A stretch of 64,000 nt of DNA, from positions 7,615,033 through 7,679,032 of the forward strand of contig CM046847.1 of NCBI GenBank assembly GCA_025618425.1, in the 5' to 3' direction. Shown here piece after piece: positions 44,630-56,844 of the stretch. The position numbers and the translations under genes were made by a program. The number at the start of each line of letters is the position of its first letter. The first letter of the stretch is position 1. The DNA is from Heliocidaris tuberculata. Taxonomy: Eukaryota; Echinodermata; Echinoidea; Camarodonta; Echinometridae. The notes beneath the pieces are model-generated. The model was not told the DNA's origin and did no database searches. It saw only the letters and a program-made list of their open reading frames with translations.

Positions 44630-45008
44630 TTAAAGGGAAGCTCGAGTTCTGGGAAAGGTAAAAAATAATTTGTGAGCTTTCTCATTCTTTTTATGTTAGT
44701 TTGGAAAATTATCATAGTAGATATGTCCCCTGAAAAGGATTGCTCTTCAAATGCCCTCGCATTCAAAATATGACAAGAAACAGCTGAAATGTTCTGGCCG
44801 AACATGTGTGTGTAGTCCCATATACATATTTCTTTGTGCAGTGCACGTGACTCTCAGCAGGATTGAGTCAATTTCTTTCATTTTGGTGATTCCAAAACCT
44901 CACAGCATACACCAATGCTTATGTGCTATATAATCAACCTTTCCCAATTGCCTTGAGACAGTTTCTTTCACAATTAGTCTCATGACCAGAACTCAACTTT
45001 ATATTTAA
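44630..45008 (+). mobile_element. ~380 bp MITE family, copy 2
   Basis: Begins ttaaagggaagctcgagttctgg and ends ccagaactcaactttatatttaa, same orientation as the 12178 copy and about 90% alike by eye. TTAA at the ends again suggests a piggyBac-like origin. Confidence 0.8.
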
Positions 45009-45420
45009 TGCACCAAGGATGAATATGTGCATAGAACTATAACACTTAATTTTATTGATGTTTTTTTCACAAATAACTTGATCTTAACAAGCTCAAAAGT
45101 TTGCCAATGGCTTATTAACCAATGCCTGAAATGTTGATAGCCAAGAGAAAATTATTTTTCACTGTTGAGTGATTTGTTGTAACTTTTGAAGTAGAGAAGG
45201 AGCTTCTGTTGATGGTAATGCTTTATGAAGATGATCTAATGGTGAGCCTGGCATTTTGGTGGCAAGTTTGGTCAAATTATCAATTTTCCCGTCATGACAT
45301 GGAAGGATACAGAAATAATGAAATTCGATGATATCACTGCTAACAATTTAAATGATGAACGGACTGAAATGAAAGTGTTTTGCTTGGTGTAGTCAAAGAA
45401 TAGTCAAGACTTCGAAGTAC

Positions 45421-45562
45421 AGGGGAGCGTTTCATCAAGCGTTTTGTCATTGATTTTTACTGACAAATTTGCTCTCAGCCAATCAGATGCAAGGATTTCA
45501 GTAGCTTATAACAGTTGTTGGTAAAAATCACTGACAAAACGCTTGATGAAACGCTCCCCAGG
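45421..45562 (+). mobile_element. GGGCCC-related snapback MITE, copy 4
   Basis: Left aggggagcgtttcatcaagcg, right cgcttgatgaaacgctcccc; inside is 'gctctcagccaatcagatgcaagg', the conserved core shared with 52447-52574. Confidence 0.85.
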
Positions 45563-45746
45563 TTTCTCACCATTTGTGCATCCGTTCATGCCCCTTTCCG
45601 GGCACACAACAAAATGTTTTATTGATGTTTATGATATGTGGCATGCTATGAGAGCAAGCACATTATTTACACCTGTTGACAGGTTGTACTATTTATGTGA
45701 GAAAGTTTACTGCTTATGTGAGGAACTGTAATTTTGGAATTATATA

Positions 45747-45800
45747 CAGTTGAATCTCGTTATAACAAACTCCTGATGACCAAGAGAAGCGTTTTTAAAT
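45747..45800 (+). repeat. pogo/Tigger-like TIR fragment
   Basis: 'tacagttgaatctcgttataacaaact' resembles the pogo-type terminus but lacks a matching right end. Confidence 0.5.
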
Positions 45801-45926
45801 TAAAAACTCCAGACCTCAAGAATTTACTTGACTTGGACCTCTAGTTCTTTGAGTCATGTTTATTCATTTTCATATGTATTTATGAATTGAATGTATGCAA
45901 TGTACATGTATTCCGATAAAGAACTG

Positions 45927-45932
45927 AATAAA
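45927..45932 (+). terminator. Candidate PTCD3 poly(A) signal
   Basis: AATAAA in 'gaactgaataaaaaggc', followed within 30-50 bp by a GT-rich stretch (gagtggcttactattgtatg). It is 2.25 kb past the PTCD3 stop. ATTAAA near 44113 is an alternative. Confidence 0.25.
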
Positions 45933-47557
45933 AAGGCAAACAAATATATGAGAGGAGTGGCTTACTATTGTATGTTATCAAACGTGAGTAATTTACCTAT
46001 TTATAATATGAAGTGAAATATATGTGGTTTCACTTTAGCTTGGGTCAGGTATTGCTATTGGTGTAGCACACAGGGAGAAGATGAAACATCAATTTTTCAT
46101 CGATATGTTCCTTTGCTTTTAATCTTTTTTTTTTAGCACCAAATGTTTTGTTTCTATCCCGTTTTGAATTCATGAAGGTTGACTGGTCTATAAATATTTT
46201 GTTTTTTCATTTTATGTCTCTTTTTTTTTGTTTGTTGTTGTTGTTACATCGTTCTCATTGTCTGGTTGATGGGGCCTTTCTCATCTTTAGCCCCCCCCCC
46301 CCCCCACACACACACACACACTCTCCCCAGACACACTGCTTCATAATCGTATTCTGTTGTTCTGATCTATGGTTTGTGCAACCCATGCTCCGGCGACAAT
46401 TGCTCCGCGTCAATTTTGTACACTAATCAAATTCTAAACTTCAGCCCTTGACTAAATACTACACCTAACACTAATCCGAAACCTATCTCAAAAGCGAATT
46501 GCAACCCTAACCCTTATACCGCAGTCCAGGCTCAGTCACATCGCTAAACCGACTCCAAATCGACTTATTCTTAGCCATTCGGTGTAATGTAATTCATTGT
46601 TAGGTATGTCGTCGGTGTAGTGTCGGTCTCGGTGGTGTGTGACAGGGGTATTTACTAGTATCTTTGGCGAGATAAAGCGCAGGGCAGTTTTCCCTGGAGC
46701 ACCGTAATCTATCTCTCTTTATCATTTCTCTTTCTTTCTCTGTTTTGCTGCTTCCATCACCCTTTTAACCCCTCTCCAATATAGTCCAGTACCAGTTCAT
46801 CTATATGTACCCCCATAGTTGTCCGTCTGTCTCTCTCTCCCGTTTTCTCTTTGATTTGCTTCCTATATCCCCCCTCTCTCTCTCTCTCTCTCACACACAC
46901 TCTATAATTCTATCTGTCCATCTCTTCTCTTGATCTCTTTTACTCTATATATCCATATTGCAGCTTTCCCTTTATATCTATGTCCCTCTTTCCTCAAAAA
47001 AAGTTGCAATGTCACAAGTAAATTGCAGTAGACCTAATACCCTTCATTTAGAAGATCTTTTTCAGATGTTCAGCTGTAACCATACTATATTTTTTTTTAT
47101 AGAATCACATAGATGCAGTTTATTCCAACAATTGTTTGTTGTTAGAATGTTGTTTGAATGTAAACGATTACACTTTCCTTCATATCTTACAACGGGGTGA
47201 ATGAGAACGAAAATCAACCCAGGAATGGTGCAGAATCCTTATGTCTTTTATTCACGATAAACTATTAATTGATCTGCTTTATTTAAAATGAAAATAAAGA
47301 ACAAATATATATTTTTCCCATTCACCTTTGTGCTCTTATGCACCTCATTTTACTGTACATGTATCGGCATTATTTTTTTTTAAATACGATAAAGAGATAT
47401 CACAATTGTTCACTCATGGGTATATTCATTTTATTTTCAAAACTTGTTTGGAATGCTCATCGGGTCCTTTTGTATCCATGACAATATGATGACCTCGCAC
47501 TCTCGCTACGCCTCACACTGTCTCGGGATATAAAGAAGTACCAAACTCAAATTAAAC
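45933..47557. other. Intergenic, no gene
   Basis: Poly-C/(CA)n at 46291-46322, a CTAACCC-like degenerate tract near 46450-46530 and CT repeats at 46830-46905. No coding match on either strand. Confidence 0.6.
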
Positions 47558-47747
47558 ATACAACATGATCGCAAAGACTTTCGAGAACTCGATTCAAGGG
47601 CAATTACAATACCGTATTTGTTTTGCCTAAATATAAATCACGATCAGATTATGCAATACGTCATTGTCATTTCTAAAGGTGAACCACAAGGCTATTAAAA
47701 TTGCCCTATAGATTAATCTTATGAAAGTCTTTTCGATCGTGTTGTAT
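47558..47747 (+). mobile_element. 190-bp MITE, ATACAACA termini
   Basis: Left atacaacatgatcgcaaagac and right gtcttttcgatcgtgttgtat; the arms pair over about 25 bp, and a second inner inverted pair is 'ggcaatt' / 'aattgcc'. Confidence 0.82.
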
Positions 47748-48221
47748 GAATACATGTATTTTCATTTTATCTGTTGATGAGAAAGCTAGCCAAGTTTAAT
47801 AATACTTCAGTCTCTTAGAATGAGCGAGACAATACAGAGTGTTTTTTTGTGACTATATTTATATATATATTTTAATAATATAATATTCTCATATTATACA
47901 TCAATTACATGTATATACATTGTCCCCAGCAAACGGCACTTCCAGAATGATGCCATGCAATAAGGCATTTTGGACAAAAATAACATTTTCTAGCATGAAT
48001 CTGATCATGGTAGGTGTTTTCTTGACGTATAATCGAAGTTAGCAACCCCCATACATTTCTAAACACCTCGTACATGTTATAAGTCTCTCTTTTGTTCCTC
48101 TGGTCTTTTACATTTTGGAATGAGTGACTTTTTAAAGTTGTATTGTGTAAATATAGTTGGTCCTTCTAGCAATTTGAATACACTTTTTTTTTTTTAACTT
48201 GACATTAAAAATATACAACTG

Positions 48222-48837
48222 AAAGGGCAATCCAACCTTGGTAATATAAGATGATTTGTGTGAAAGCAGAAAAATATGAAAAACAGGATGGTGAAAATTT
48301 GAAAGAAATCGGACAAGGAATAAGAAAGTTATGGATGTTTGAAAAATGAGATCACTACATCTATGCGAATCTCAAACTGCGAATCTCAAACTGCCAATTT
48401 GACGAGTCGATTGTGAAATACTTAGGGACAACTCTCGTGTTTGTCGTACACAAAAATATCATTAATTTGCGGTTTTCTCCGAAGCGCCTTTACCCTCGGG
48501 GCAGTATTCAAAATATATTGTAGATAGCATACTGTTATAGGTCCTCATGAAAGAAAAAAATCCTTCTGAGTAATACATTTTGACATTTTATTCATTTTGT
48601 ATGTGGGAGCAAATGGGGGAGTTGCCCGCGACTACATCACAGTGACATTACATATTCGGCCAATTTGAAATTCTCATATGCATCTGTGTATAGTGATTAC
48701 AACTTAAACAAAAAACAATTCTTTCTTATTGCTCGTCCGATTTCATTCAAACTTTCACCAATTTTCCTCCACTGATTTTCCTCTTTCTTTTCAGAGCAAC
48801 TTGTCATTAATGTTGGATATCCCTTTAAGTATATATT
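48222..48837 (-). mobile_element. TTAAAGGG-type MITE, copy 2
   Basis: Same family as 1355-1947 but opposite orientation. It starts aaagggcaatccaacctt and ends ...atgttggatatccctttaag; the interior shares the 'gcgcctttaccctcggggcagta' segment. It carries a short internal duplication (gcgaatctcaaactg repeated) near 48363-48392. Confidence 0.8.
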
Positions 48838-49308
48838 CATCGGGAAATCCAGTGATACTTTACTAGTGTTCCAGCCCTATTTACCGAGACACTCGTATGT
48901 TCCGGCAAAATTTAGCCAAAGGACCAACGCCCCTCGCCCTAATGTCAAATTTTCAGTTTCTAAAATGTGCAAGAGCGACCGGTAGTGCATTGTTACCAAT
49001 TCATATCATTTACGGTAATCTTGTCTTTGAAGTATGAGGTATGATATAAAAATTACAGAAGCCATCTAGCCACCCAAATGAGGTTATGGTAACCGGTTGC
49101 CCCCAAATTGGTAGTTTCACATTCGGTTGGGGGGGGGGGGGGGAGCTGCAGCCCCTATATAGCCCTTCTTTGAGGTATATATGTTATGTCCTATTGAATT
49201 TATATTGTTTAGACTTGTGAGTGAAAGGCTTAAAAATGTTTGCAAGTTCCTAGCCCATTTAAATAAATAACAATTCGTAACAAGGGGTTGGAACATAAGT
49301 TGAAACCC

Positions 49309-49747
49309 TTAAGCCCATCGCATACTATACGATCGACTGCGATCAGATTTTTGGAAATAAATGGCATTAAATAGCATTAAAATGGACATTTATTTATACA
49401 GATAAAATCTCCCTGATTCACGTTCTGAACAATAATATGAATAATTTATCTTGGAATTGGGTGCGTTGTCAGCTTTATACCCGGAATAAGGGTCAAATCA
49501 GCTTCAAATCGTAGACAATCGTAGGACTGCTCTGACGTCACTACGATTTGTAGCCGATTTAGCCTTTCCTTCGACTAGAAGTATCGCAATAGGCCGTAAT
49601 TTTGATTTTGCTATCTATATGACTATTCAGAACCACATTCAAAAAGATTTTCCGTTTTTCAATGTTCTTATCATATACTATCATAATTTTCTTCCGAAAT
49701 TCGATCGCATACCAATCGTACTCGTATAGTATGCGGTCGGCTTTAGA
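49309..49747 (+). mobile_element. ~440-bp MITE, CGCATACTATACGA arms
   Basis: Left ttaagcccatcgcatactatacgatcg and right cgtatagtatgcggtcggctttag are inverted; a further inverted pair 'tcgtagacaatcgtagga' / 'ctacgatttgtagccga' lies near the centre. Confidence 0.75.
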
Positions 49748-51529
49748 CTGTGAATAGTCGGACACACTTATTACTTCACTGATTCAGAAATGACTGACCT
49801 TCCCTTTAAACTAAGAACAACTTTTAAAGAGTGATTAAGTTGAAATCTGTTACAAAGATTACACAAAACAAAACAAGTAGAAGATTTACATGACAATTAA
49901 ATGTAGGTTATCTATTCAGATTTCATTTCACATGAAATATATGAATTATTGTGCGGTTGTGATCATCTTGAATATATGCATCTTTGAAGAAAAAAAAAGG
50001 GTTATTTAATGTAAATCCATGCACTCTTTGACTCTTAGTACATATATTTTTCAGAAGTTACAAAACTATAGGAATATGAGGGTTCATCGATAATAGAGCC
50101 ACGTGTTATAGATTATTTTCTTTACCTGTTATTTGAATAATCATTCTACATTGCAAGAAAGATACGGTGGGGCTGTTATGATTATTTTGCTCTACTTTGA
50201 AACTAAAAGATATCTGACAAGCTGATTCTGGCGGCATACCCGCACTGCATTTGTAAGTGGGATTTAAAGGTACCTTTTAACTTTAACAACACTGGGAAAC
50301 AAAAGCAGTCAAAAAGTGATGGGAAAGAAGATTACATGGATGATGACAATGGTATGAAGTTCCTTCGAACTTGTTCCTCAAATTATATTATTGTTTGGGG
50401 TACGAATGAAATTCCTATTATTCTTAACATGTTAAGGAAAGGAAACATCAATTTCCCCTTCATAGAGTTGATCATTTCCCCTAAAGCTTTTACTTTTGTC
50501 CTTTACATTCTATGTCAAATTAGTAAATAATTCGAATACTTCTGGACCATGACAAAATGTTAAATAGTACTCTTAAAGCTGAATAGAATAAAGAGTATGT
50601 TGTGATATAGAATCGAATGTCTTTAGGTAGCTGCAGAAATAATCAACGGGCGTACTGAATATTTCACCCTTACATTGTTACCAAATTATACAAATATGTA
50701 TCACAAAAAGAATTCACGAATCCAATTATTGTTTTCTTTCAATTCTTCATCTTGACACAAACAGTATTTCATTATATCAAGCTTCAAAATTAATAAACCT
50801 GTTTTGAATTTAAGAAAAATCAGACGCTATATTCTGTAAAACAACATAAGATTCAACTCTGAAAGTTGGGCAGTTTAAACCCCCTACGGCTCTGTATATA
50901 AGGGTTGATACGACAGTTTAGAAAATTCATCGTTACACAACGTTGCATGAAGAATGCAAGTCGTTTTTATTTAATATAGGCGAGTATTGTGAAACCACAA
51001 CTTCTTAATTTGATATATTACTTCGGACTGTCATGGCAAGCACAAAGTGGATTATCAGGGAATCCACTTTGTTCTTAGTAGAGAAGCTAGGTCATACGCC
51101 TCTTCCCCCAGTGCGGATCGATTTTTTTTTTACTGGGGGGGGGTACAGGTCTCTGAAATCCCCCCCCCAAAAAAAAAAAAAAAAAAAAGCGAGGAAAACG
51201 AGGGAAAGGATTTTTAAAAAATCGTTTTCAGAGGTATAATTGAATGTGTCTTAAAGAATCTCTTTATATAGGCAAAAAAAGAAGACAATTACAATGTCAT
51301 ATATTTTGTTTTGCCGGGGGCACAGACGCCTATGATCTCTCTGGATCTGCCAATGCCCCCTGCTATCAAAGTAGTCAGGCACAGCAATATTTATCATCTA
51401 ATCGGCTTTATAGATTACATAAAATTATCAACAACAAAGGGTAAAAATGCAAGTGCGGAGTGTCATTCATTAAGATTATCGCAACTGCGTATTAAAAATG
51501 GATTTTGCCCATTATATGTTGAAAAGATA
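49748..51529. other. Intergenic, no gene
   Basis: AT-rich unique-looking sequence. Poly-C/poly-A and poly-G runs lie at 51136-51189. Short open frames here show no domain and no splice context. Confidence 0.6.
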
Positions 51530-51775
51530 TACACTTTTATTTCTGAAGATTCAAATTTAACTCGGAAATGGCGTCAGCTGGGAGTCAACTCCATCCTTGT
51601 CAAAGTGACTTGTTTTCCGAGTTCTTTTGACTCTAATTAAGTCGGTTCTCAGTTGATGGCACACCATTCTGAGTCAAATTAATTCGGAAATCCGAATCAC
51701 TTTAACTCAGAATAGAGTTGACTCCCAGCTGACGCCATTCAGAGTCAAATTTGACTCCGCAGAAATAAGAGTGTA
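51530..51775 (+). mobile_element. 246-bp MITE, TACACTTTTATTTCTG termini
   Basis: Arms acacttttatttctg...aactcggaaatggcgtcagctgggagtcaactc and gagttgactcccagctgacgccat...cagaaataagagtgt pair over about 60 bp with TA outside. 'tgactc' motifs recur throughout. Confidence 0.88.
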
Positions 51776-52446
51776 TAAGGGACGCTAAAGCCCTTGGACC
51801 TCTGTGAATATAATTATTCATCTGTTTTCCCTCAAATCTTATTCCATTTCCTGCCTGGGTAGTAAACACCCCCAATCATGTTACGATACTTAAAACTAAT
51901 CATAAGCTGCTATTGTAGATTCATCATACTCGACCTTGTCCTTTGCTTTACGATAAGCATGACCTAAAGTATCCTTCAATCGTCTCTAGATATATATTTT
52001 TCCATTCTTGTCGCGTAAATAGTCATTAGTATACCGCTTGTCAGACCTCAATCATTAATGACGAACTTGATGTATGGACGTGTAATTACGTGCTTTTAAG
52101 GTTTCTCTCAAGGACTATAAGGGTCTTGAGCATTATGAGAAAAATCGAGTAAGGGAAAAATTGTTAAATATCAACATGGGTTGGAAAGTCAAAGCTGTCT
52201 TAGCTGCCACCTCTCTTGAATGATCCCCTGTATAGTGTGGTCGCCTACATTGTCTTATTAAGGAGAGTATTACGTAACAAAGTATCGTACAACCTGTCTA
52301 TTAATATAGTGGTCACTTTTCATGTTTCCCTCGGCTATATACAGCTCACTAGAGCGACAATGCCAGTCTCCCGGTCCTCCGAAGTTATCAGAGGTTTCAC
52401 GAGACCGACATTATCGATCTCCTGGGGGGGGGGGGGGGGGGGGGGG

Positions 52447-52574
52447 TCATCAAGTGTCTTGTCGGTGATTTTTACCGACAAATTTGCTCTCAGCCAATCA
52501 GATGCAAGGATTTCAGTAGCTTATAACAGTTATTGTACACTGTCAGTGAAAGCAAGTTTCATAAACGGGGCCCT
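52447..52574 (+). mobile_element. GGGCCC-related snapback MITE, copy 5 (hybrid)
   Basis: The left half resembles copy 4 (tcatcaagtgtcttgtcggtg) while the right end is of the copy-3 type (agtttcataaacggggccct), so it may be a recombinant or an intermediate. It sits beside a poly-G run at 52425-52446. Confidence 0.7.
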
Positions 52575-53515
52575 GAGCTGTCGGTCTCTTAACTGTCGGT
52601 CGTGTAGGCCGTCGGTCCAAGGAGTGTTCTGTGATAACTCCTTGGTCGGTCAATGTGGCAGTGTATACATGGGCTGTCGGCTTACTGAAATGTATCCGTT
52701 TTCCTCTGCTGGCCCTGATATAGAAGGTTTGACGTTACGTGATGGCATAAGGAAAAGCTACAACCCCTCCCCCAAAAAGGGAAAAGGGGCTGCTGAAAAT
52801 GAGAATGACTGTTTTGAAAAGGCATAACATATAGTCCTGAGTTCTGTTAATGATACTTCTCTTCTTAAGTATCGTAAACTGTTTCAAAGTCAATTTTACT
52901 TTATTCAGTGGCATCGTTATGATTGGGGGGGGGGGTACACATACTTTTACTGTAAACTTGTATTTTTCACATTTCTATTCTGTGAAAATGATAACGCCAA
53001 CAGAACTCCAAATTACCTTCAGTCACTTTTTAAAATTTATAATGAAGAAATACTTTTGAAATAGAGAAATTATAATTACAACGTAGGCCCATAAAGCACA
53101 ATTTACAACCAAATGGCTTAATATGCTGAACGATATCTTACACTGCAAAACAAAATATACCAGATATCAAATATAATGTTATGTATCTATGTATCTATAT
53201 ATGTATGTATGTACAAGTATGTATTTCGCCAATTATCAATAAATGTATACTAAAAGTTCAGATTCTGTATAATACTTATCGTCTCTCCTTTATGAAAAAT
53301 AAATATATATATCTTCTCCACTAAACTTGACCTGAAGAATATGAATGATCGAGTCGTTATATACATGAATATCACCAATATGGCATTGATAAAATCTTAT
53401 TCTAATATAATTGTTACTCAAAGCCAGATAAAGAGATATACATGAATTTATTTTAGAGGGGACCGATCATCAAAAAATATTTTTGCTCTGTGCCCGGGGT
53501 TCCATGCCGGTATAC

Positions 53516-54149
53516 TACACTCAGCTAAAAGAAATTTAACTTTGTTGTTTCAAATTTTCATATAAACCCTCAATAGAATATGATAAAATATATATCAAAT
53601 TGAAGAAAAATTAATACTCTACCAACATCAATTAAGATCAAGTTTTGAACTTTCACGCCTGGATGGGCACGTTAGAAGGTCTGATTAAGAAAATTGCAAA
53701 AATAGAGCAAGTAGCCATTTAAAATAATGTTGATGAGCATTTCCATCTTGTAGAGTCAAATTAAAACAATGAAAACTAAGATCATGAGAAACACTTGAAT
53801 AATTTGTGGTTGTGCTTGTCCAAACCATGCAGTCCTGAAACTAAAGTTGACATCCACAGCTCAATCCTCTTCATTGTTTTTCTTTTTGTTTTTCATTGTT
53901 GAACAAGAATGTCTCCTAAATGCACATTTTCAATATTTTTACACAGACCTTCCAACGGTTAAATGAATGTTCCAATCCAAGCGTGAAAGTTCAAAACTTG
54001 ATCTTTAACTGAAGTTCGTAGATAATTAAATTTCCTTTATATTTGTTATAAATATTATTATAGTTAGTTGTCGGTATATATGAAAACTTTGAATAATAAA
54101 GAGTGTCCACTTTCTTTTCTTTTCTTTTTTTGTTTTTTTGTTGAGTGTA
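53516..54149 (+). mobile_element. 634-bp foldback element, TACACTCA termini
   Basis: Left tacactcagctaaaagaaatttaa and right ...tttttgttgagtgta. An internal inverted pair, 'gatcaagttttgaactttcacgc' (53637) and 'gcgtgaaagttcaaaacttgatc' (53980), is almost perfect. TA-ended, so possibly a Tc1/mariner-related non-autonomous element. Confidence 0.8.
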
Positions 54150-54305
54150 TATTTCAAGTATTAGCTTCAAATATTACTTCTCAAAGATATATTTCAAGTG
54201 AAAATATCGAAATTACACTCTAAAAAGGGTGAAAGCAAGTCTTAAGTATATACCCTTTACCTTATACTCTGTAAAATCCTTAACCATTTCGATGTTATTG
54301 TTATT

Positions 54306-54327
54306 TTCTCTTGGGGGGGGGGGGGGT
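54306..54327 (+). repeat. Poly-G run
   Basis: G run in intergenic DNA; another at 54645-54657. One of many long G/C homopolymers in the window. Confidence 0.9.
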
Positions 54328-54824
54328 GGTCCCCTTAACTTTTCAAGGTGATACATATGAACTCTTTTCTTCCAGATGAAATAGTTGTATACAATATGGA
54401 AATAGAACCCATGTTGTGCTTGCTGAACTTGAAGGCATTGTTGGCTTGCTAGCTGATTCACTCCAGCTGAATGAAGACGACCAGCGTTCTCCTCAGTCTA
54501 AACATTTCTGTGCACTGGAGGGAAAAGCAGGATGTATGGGGGAAAAAGGAGGAATAATATTGTGATTAATTCTTCCTTTTCGTAAATAAGAAAATGATAT
54601 TAAACCCCTGTCCCCTGTTTTCTTTTACCAGGCAGTATTTTCACGGGGGGGGGGGGGGTAGCTATACCCAATTTGTTGTTCGAATGAAAAAAGAAATTCC
54701 TCTCTGATTTAAATAATGTATTCAATATCTGCCTTTTATCTAGAGAATGAAAGGAGACTGATATTGATATCACAATGGTATCTATATTTAATTGCAGATA
54801 AGATAAGATAAAGAATTATCAACA

Positions 54825-54830
54825 TTTATT
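54825..54830 (-). terminator. Candidate poly(A) signal of WAP/Kazal gene
   Basis: AATAAA on the minus strand (cgcgtaataaatgttg), 33 bp after the candidate stop codon at 54863. Confidence 0.35.
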
Positions 54831-54862
54831 ACGCGATTTCAAGTACAATGTATTTTCAAAAT

Positions 54863-54885
54863 TCAGCAGTCCAGGTGCAGCTTGT
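54863..54885 (-). CDS. Candidate terminal exon with stop
   Basis: After tatatgtttgtgtgcag the phase-1 codon completes and reads DKLHLDC then TGA (54865-54863). AATAAA follows 33 bp later (54830-54825, minus strand). Acceptor, phase, stop and poly(A) signal are all consistent, but the exon is only 23 nt and could be chance. Confidence 0.33.
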
Positions 54886-56809
54886 CTGCACACAAACATA
54901 TAAAAAGTCAGAAGTCAGAAATGCCTTGAGATACCTCTTCATTGTTTTTAAGCTTTTTGTTGTTGTTGTTGTTGTTGTTGTTGCCCTGCCGTTGGTAGGT
55001 TTGTAATTATTCAAAAATATTCTTACTGAAAAAGGGTCATGAAAAGAAGAGTAATAACAATGGTTGATATCAAAATAGAATGAGTGATAGACATTTTGAT
55101 AACTGGAAATAATTCTATAAGTTTTGCTATGCAAACAAAATGGTAAGATGCTATTTTATAACTAGGACATAACAAAAACAACAACAGCAAAGCACCAAAC
55201 TAACAATGACGACAAGCATAAAGTGCCTCAGAAAGATATTTCAAAAAAAAAATCGACGTGCACGAATACGGGCTTCAAAGAGCAACGTGAAGGTTAGAGA
55301 TGAATAATACATGACCCCGACACAGAAAGGGAACGAGAAATATAGAGCCGTACAATACAATATGATAAAAAACTAAAACAAACAAAGCAAACATCAGTGG
55401 AGTATTTTGTAATGGTACCAAATAATTCTTAAAATTGGGTAACGGGGTAATGGGAGATGTGACAGAATTTAGGGATAAGCTAAATAAAAAAAAAATTCCT
55501 ACCGGATATACTTTTAATAAAGTTGTCATCTTCATCCCGCCTCCGGTCCCGGAGTTTAGTGTTGTCGCAGTGTGTGTAAATGCCGCAACCATCAGACCCG
55601 GTGTCGGACCTTCTTTTGCTAAGTCCAGTCCCCGTGTCGCCCCCTCGCCCTTCATACTCCTGTTCGCAGTAGCCCCGGTGGTTGACAGCGATCTGTACCC
55701 CGAGGCGGTCCTGCTCGCGGAGAAGATAGCATTCATTGGCGTAGGAGACGCCATTGCTCCCGCAGAGCGGATGGTGTCCGTTGACGTAGCAGGGGTGGTT
55801 GGAGTTGCATCTCCGCCGCCCACCGCCCGGCCTGTTTCTCTGGCGGAGACCTGTTCTGCAGCGGCCTGTCTCTGTCAATCAATCAGATGTTCCGAGAGAA
55901 TGATTATTGGAATGGTGTGTTTGAAGGGGAGAGGTAAAGGGCCTAGGGGCAAAGGACAGGAAAACAAAATTTCATCAATAAAACCAAACCACTTCACGTT
56001 GGCTGAGAAAGGAGGATATTCTTAAGTCGATGATTATTAACTCTTATAAAATCCCTTGAATTATTTACCTTTTCTTTAAACCTCGCCCAAATTAAGGATA
56101 GTACTGATTATAATTATAATATATGCGTTATTGTAGCCAAACTTCAAAGAATAAGAGAAGCGGATGAGTAAATAATAAGAATCGTGCACGAATCTACCTA
56201 ATTCTGTTTTATTAGGAAATAAAACATTATTGGAAAGTTTCAAGCAAACGATTTTCGCTAAGTGTCAAAAGTATGCCTCTTGTTTAAAATTTCTTTGTTT
56301 TTACGCACTGAGAAATTTCAATGGATGCCTATAAACTTATTTTGAATGAAATGTGCCTTTCAGTGTGTTTTATGGTTTACCTTGATATCCGAAACAATTG
56401 GGTTGTAGTCCGGAAACCCAAGTTTCTTCGAAAGACCGATAGGCGTGCACAGGTACGGATCCAGAATTTTGTATAAGGGGGGGGGGGGGGCACACAAATG
56501 CAGGTTTGTCAATTTTGCTTGGAGGGAGACCCGTTTTTGGGGTCTCGCGGGTCTACTTCCCCTCCATAAATCTCTGACAAGCAAGCAAAAAGAAAAAGAA
56601 AAGAAAAAGGGAGACCCGTATTTTAGGGTCTTGTCAGCTCTCCAAAAGTCGCTCGGGGGGGGGGGGGGGGGGGGGGGGGGGCTGGTGTAGACAAAAAAAG
56701 AAAAACGTTTCCCCAGCCCTCCAAAATTTACTCGGCGGGATGGTGATATGGGGGTCCAGTGTCCATCCATAATTCTCTGACAAGACCCCCCCCCAAAAAA
56801 AAAAAATAA

Positions 56810-56844
<35 letters not shown>

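Noticed and set aside
52216..52827. 203-codon plus-strand open frame
   Set aside because: It crosses a poly-G run and the GGGCCC snapback element, so it is a composite of repeats; no domain recognised.
55275..55823. 182-codon minus-strand frame overlapping the Kazal exon
   Set aside because: Different reading frame of the same exon, Thr/Ala-rich with no domain; runs through the donor into intron sequence.
55435..56025. 196-codon plus-strand open frame
   Set aside because: Antisense shadow of the GC-rich Kazal exon; the minus-strand frame has a recognisable domain and splice sites.
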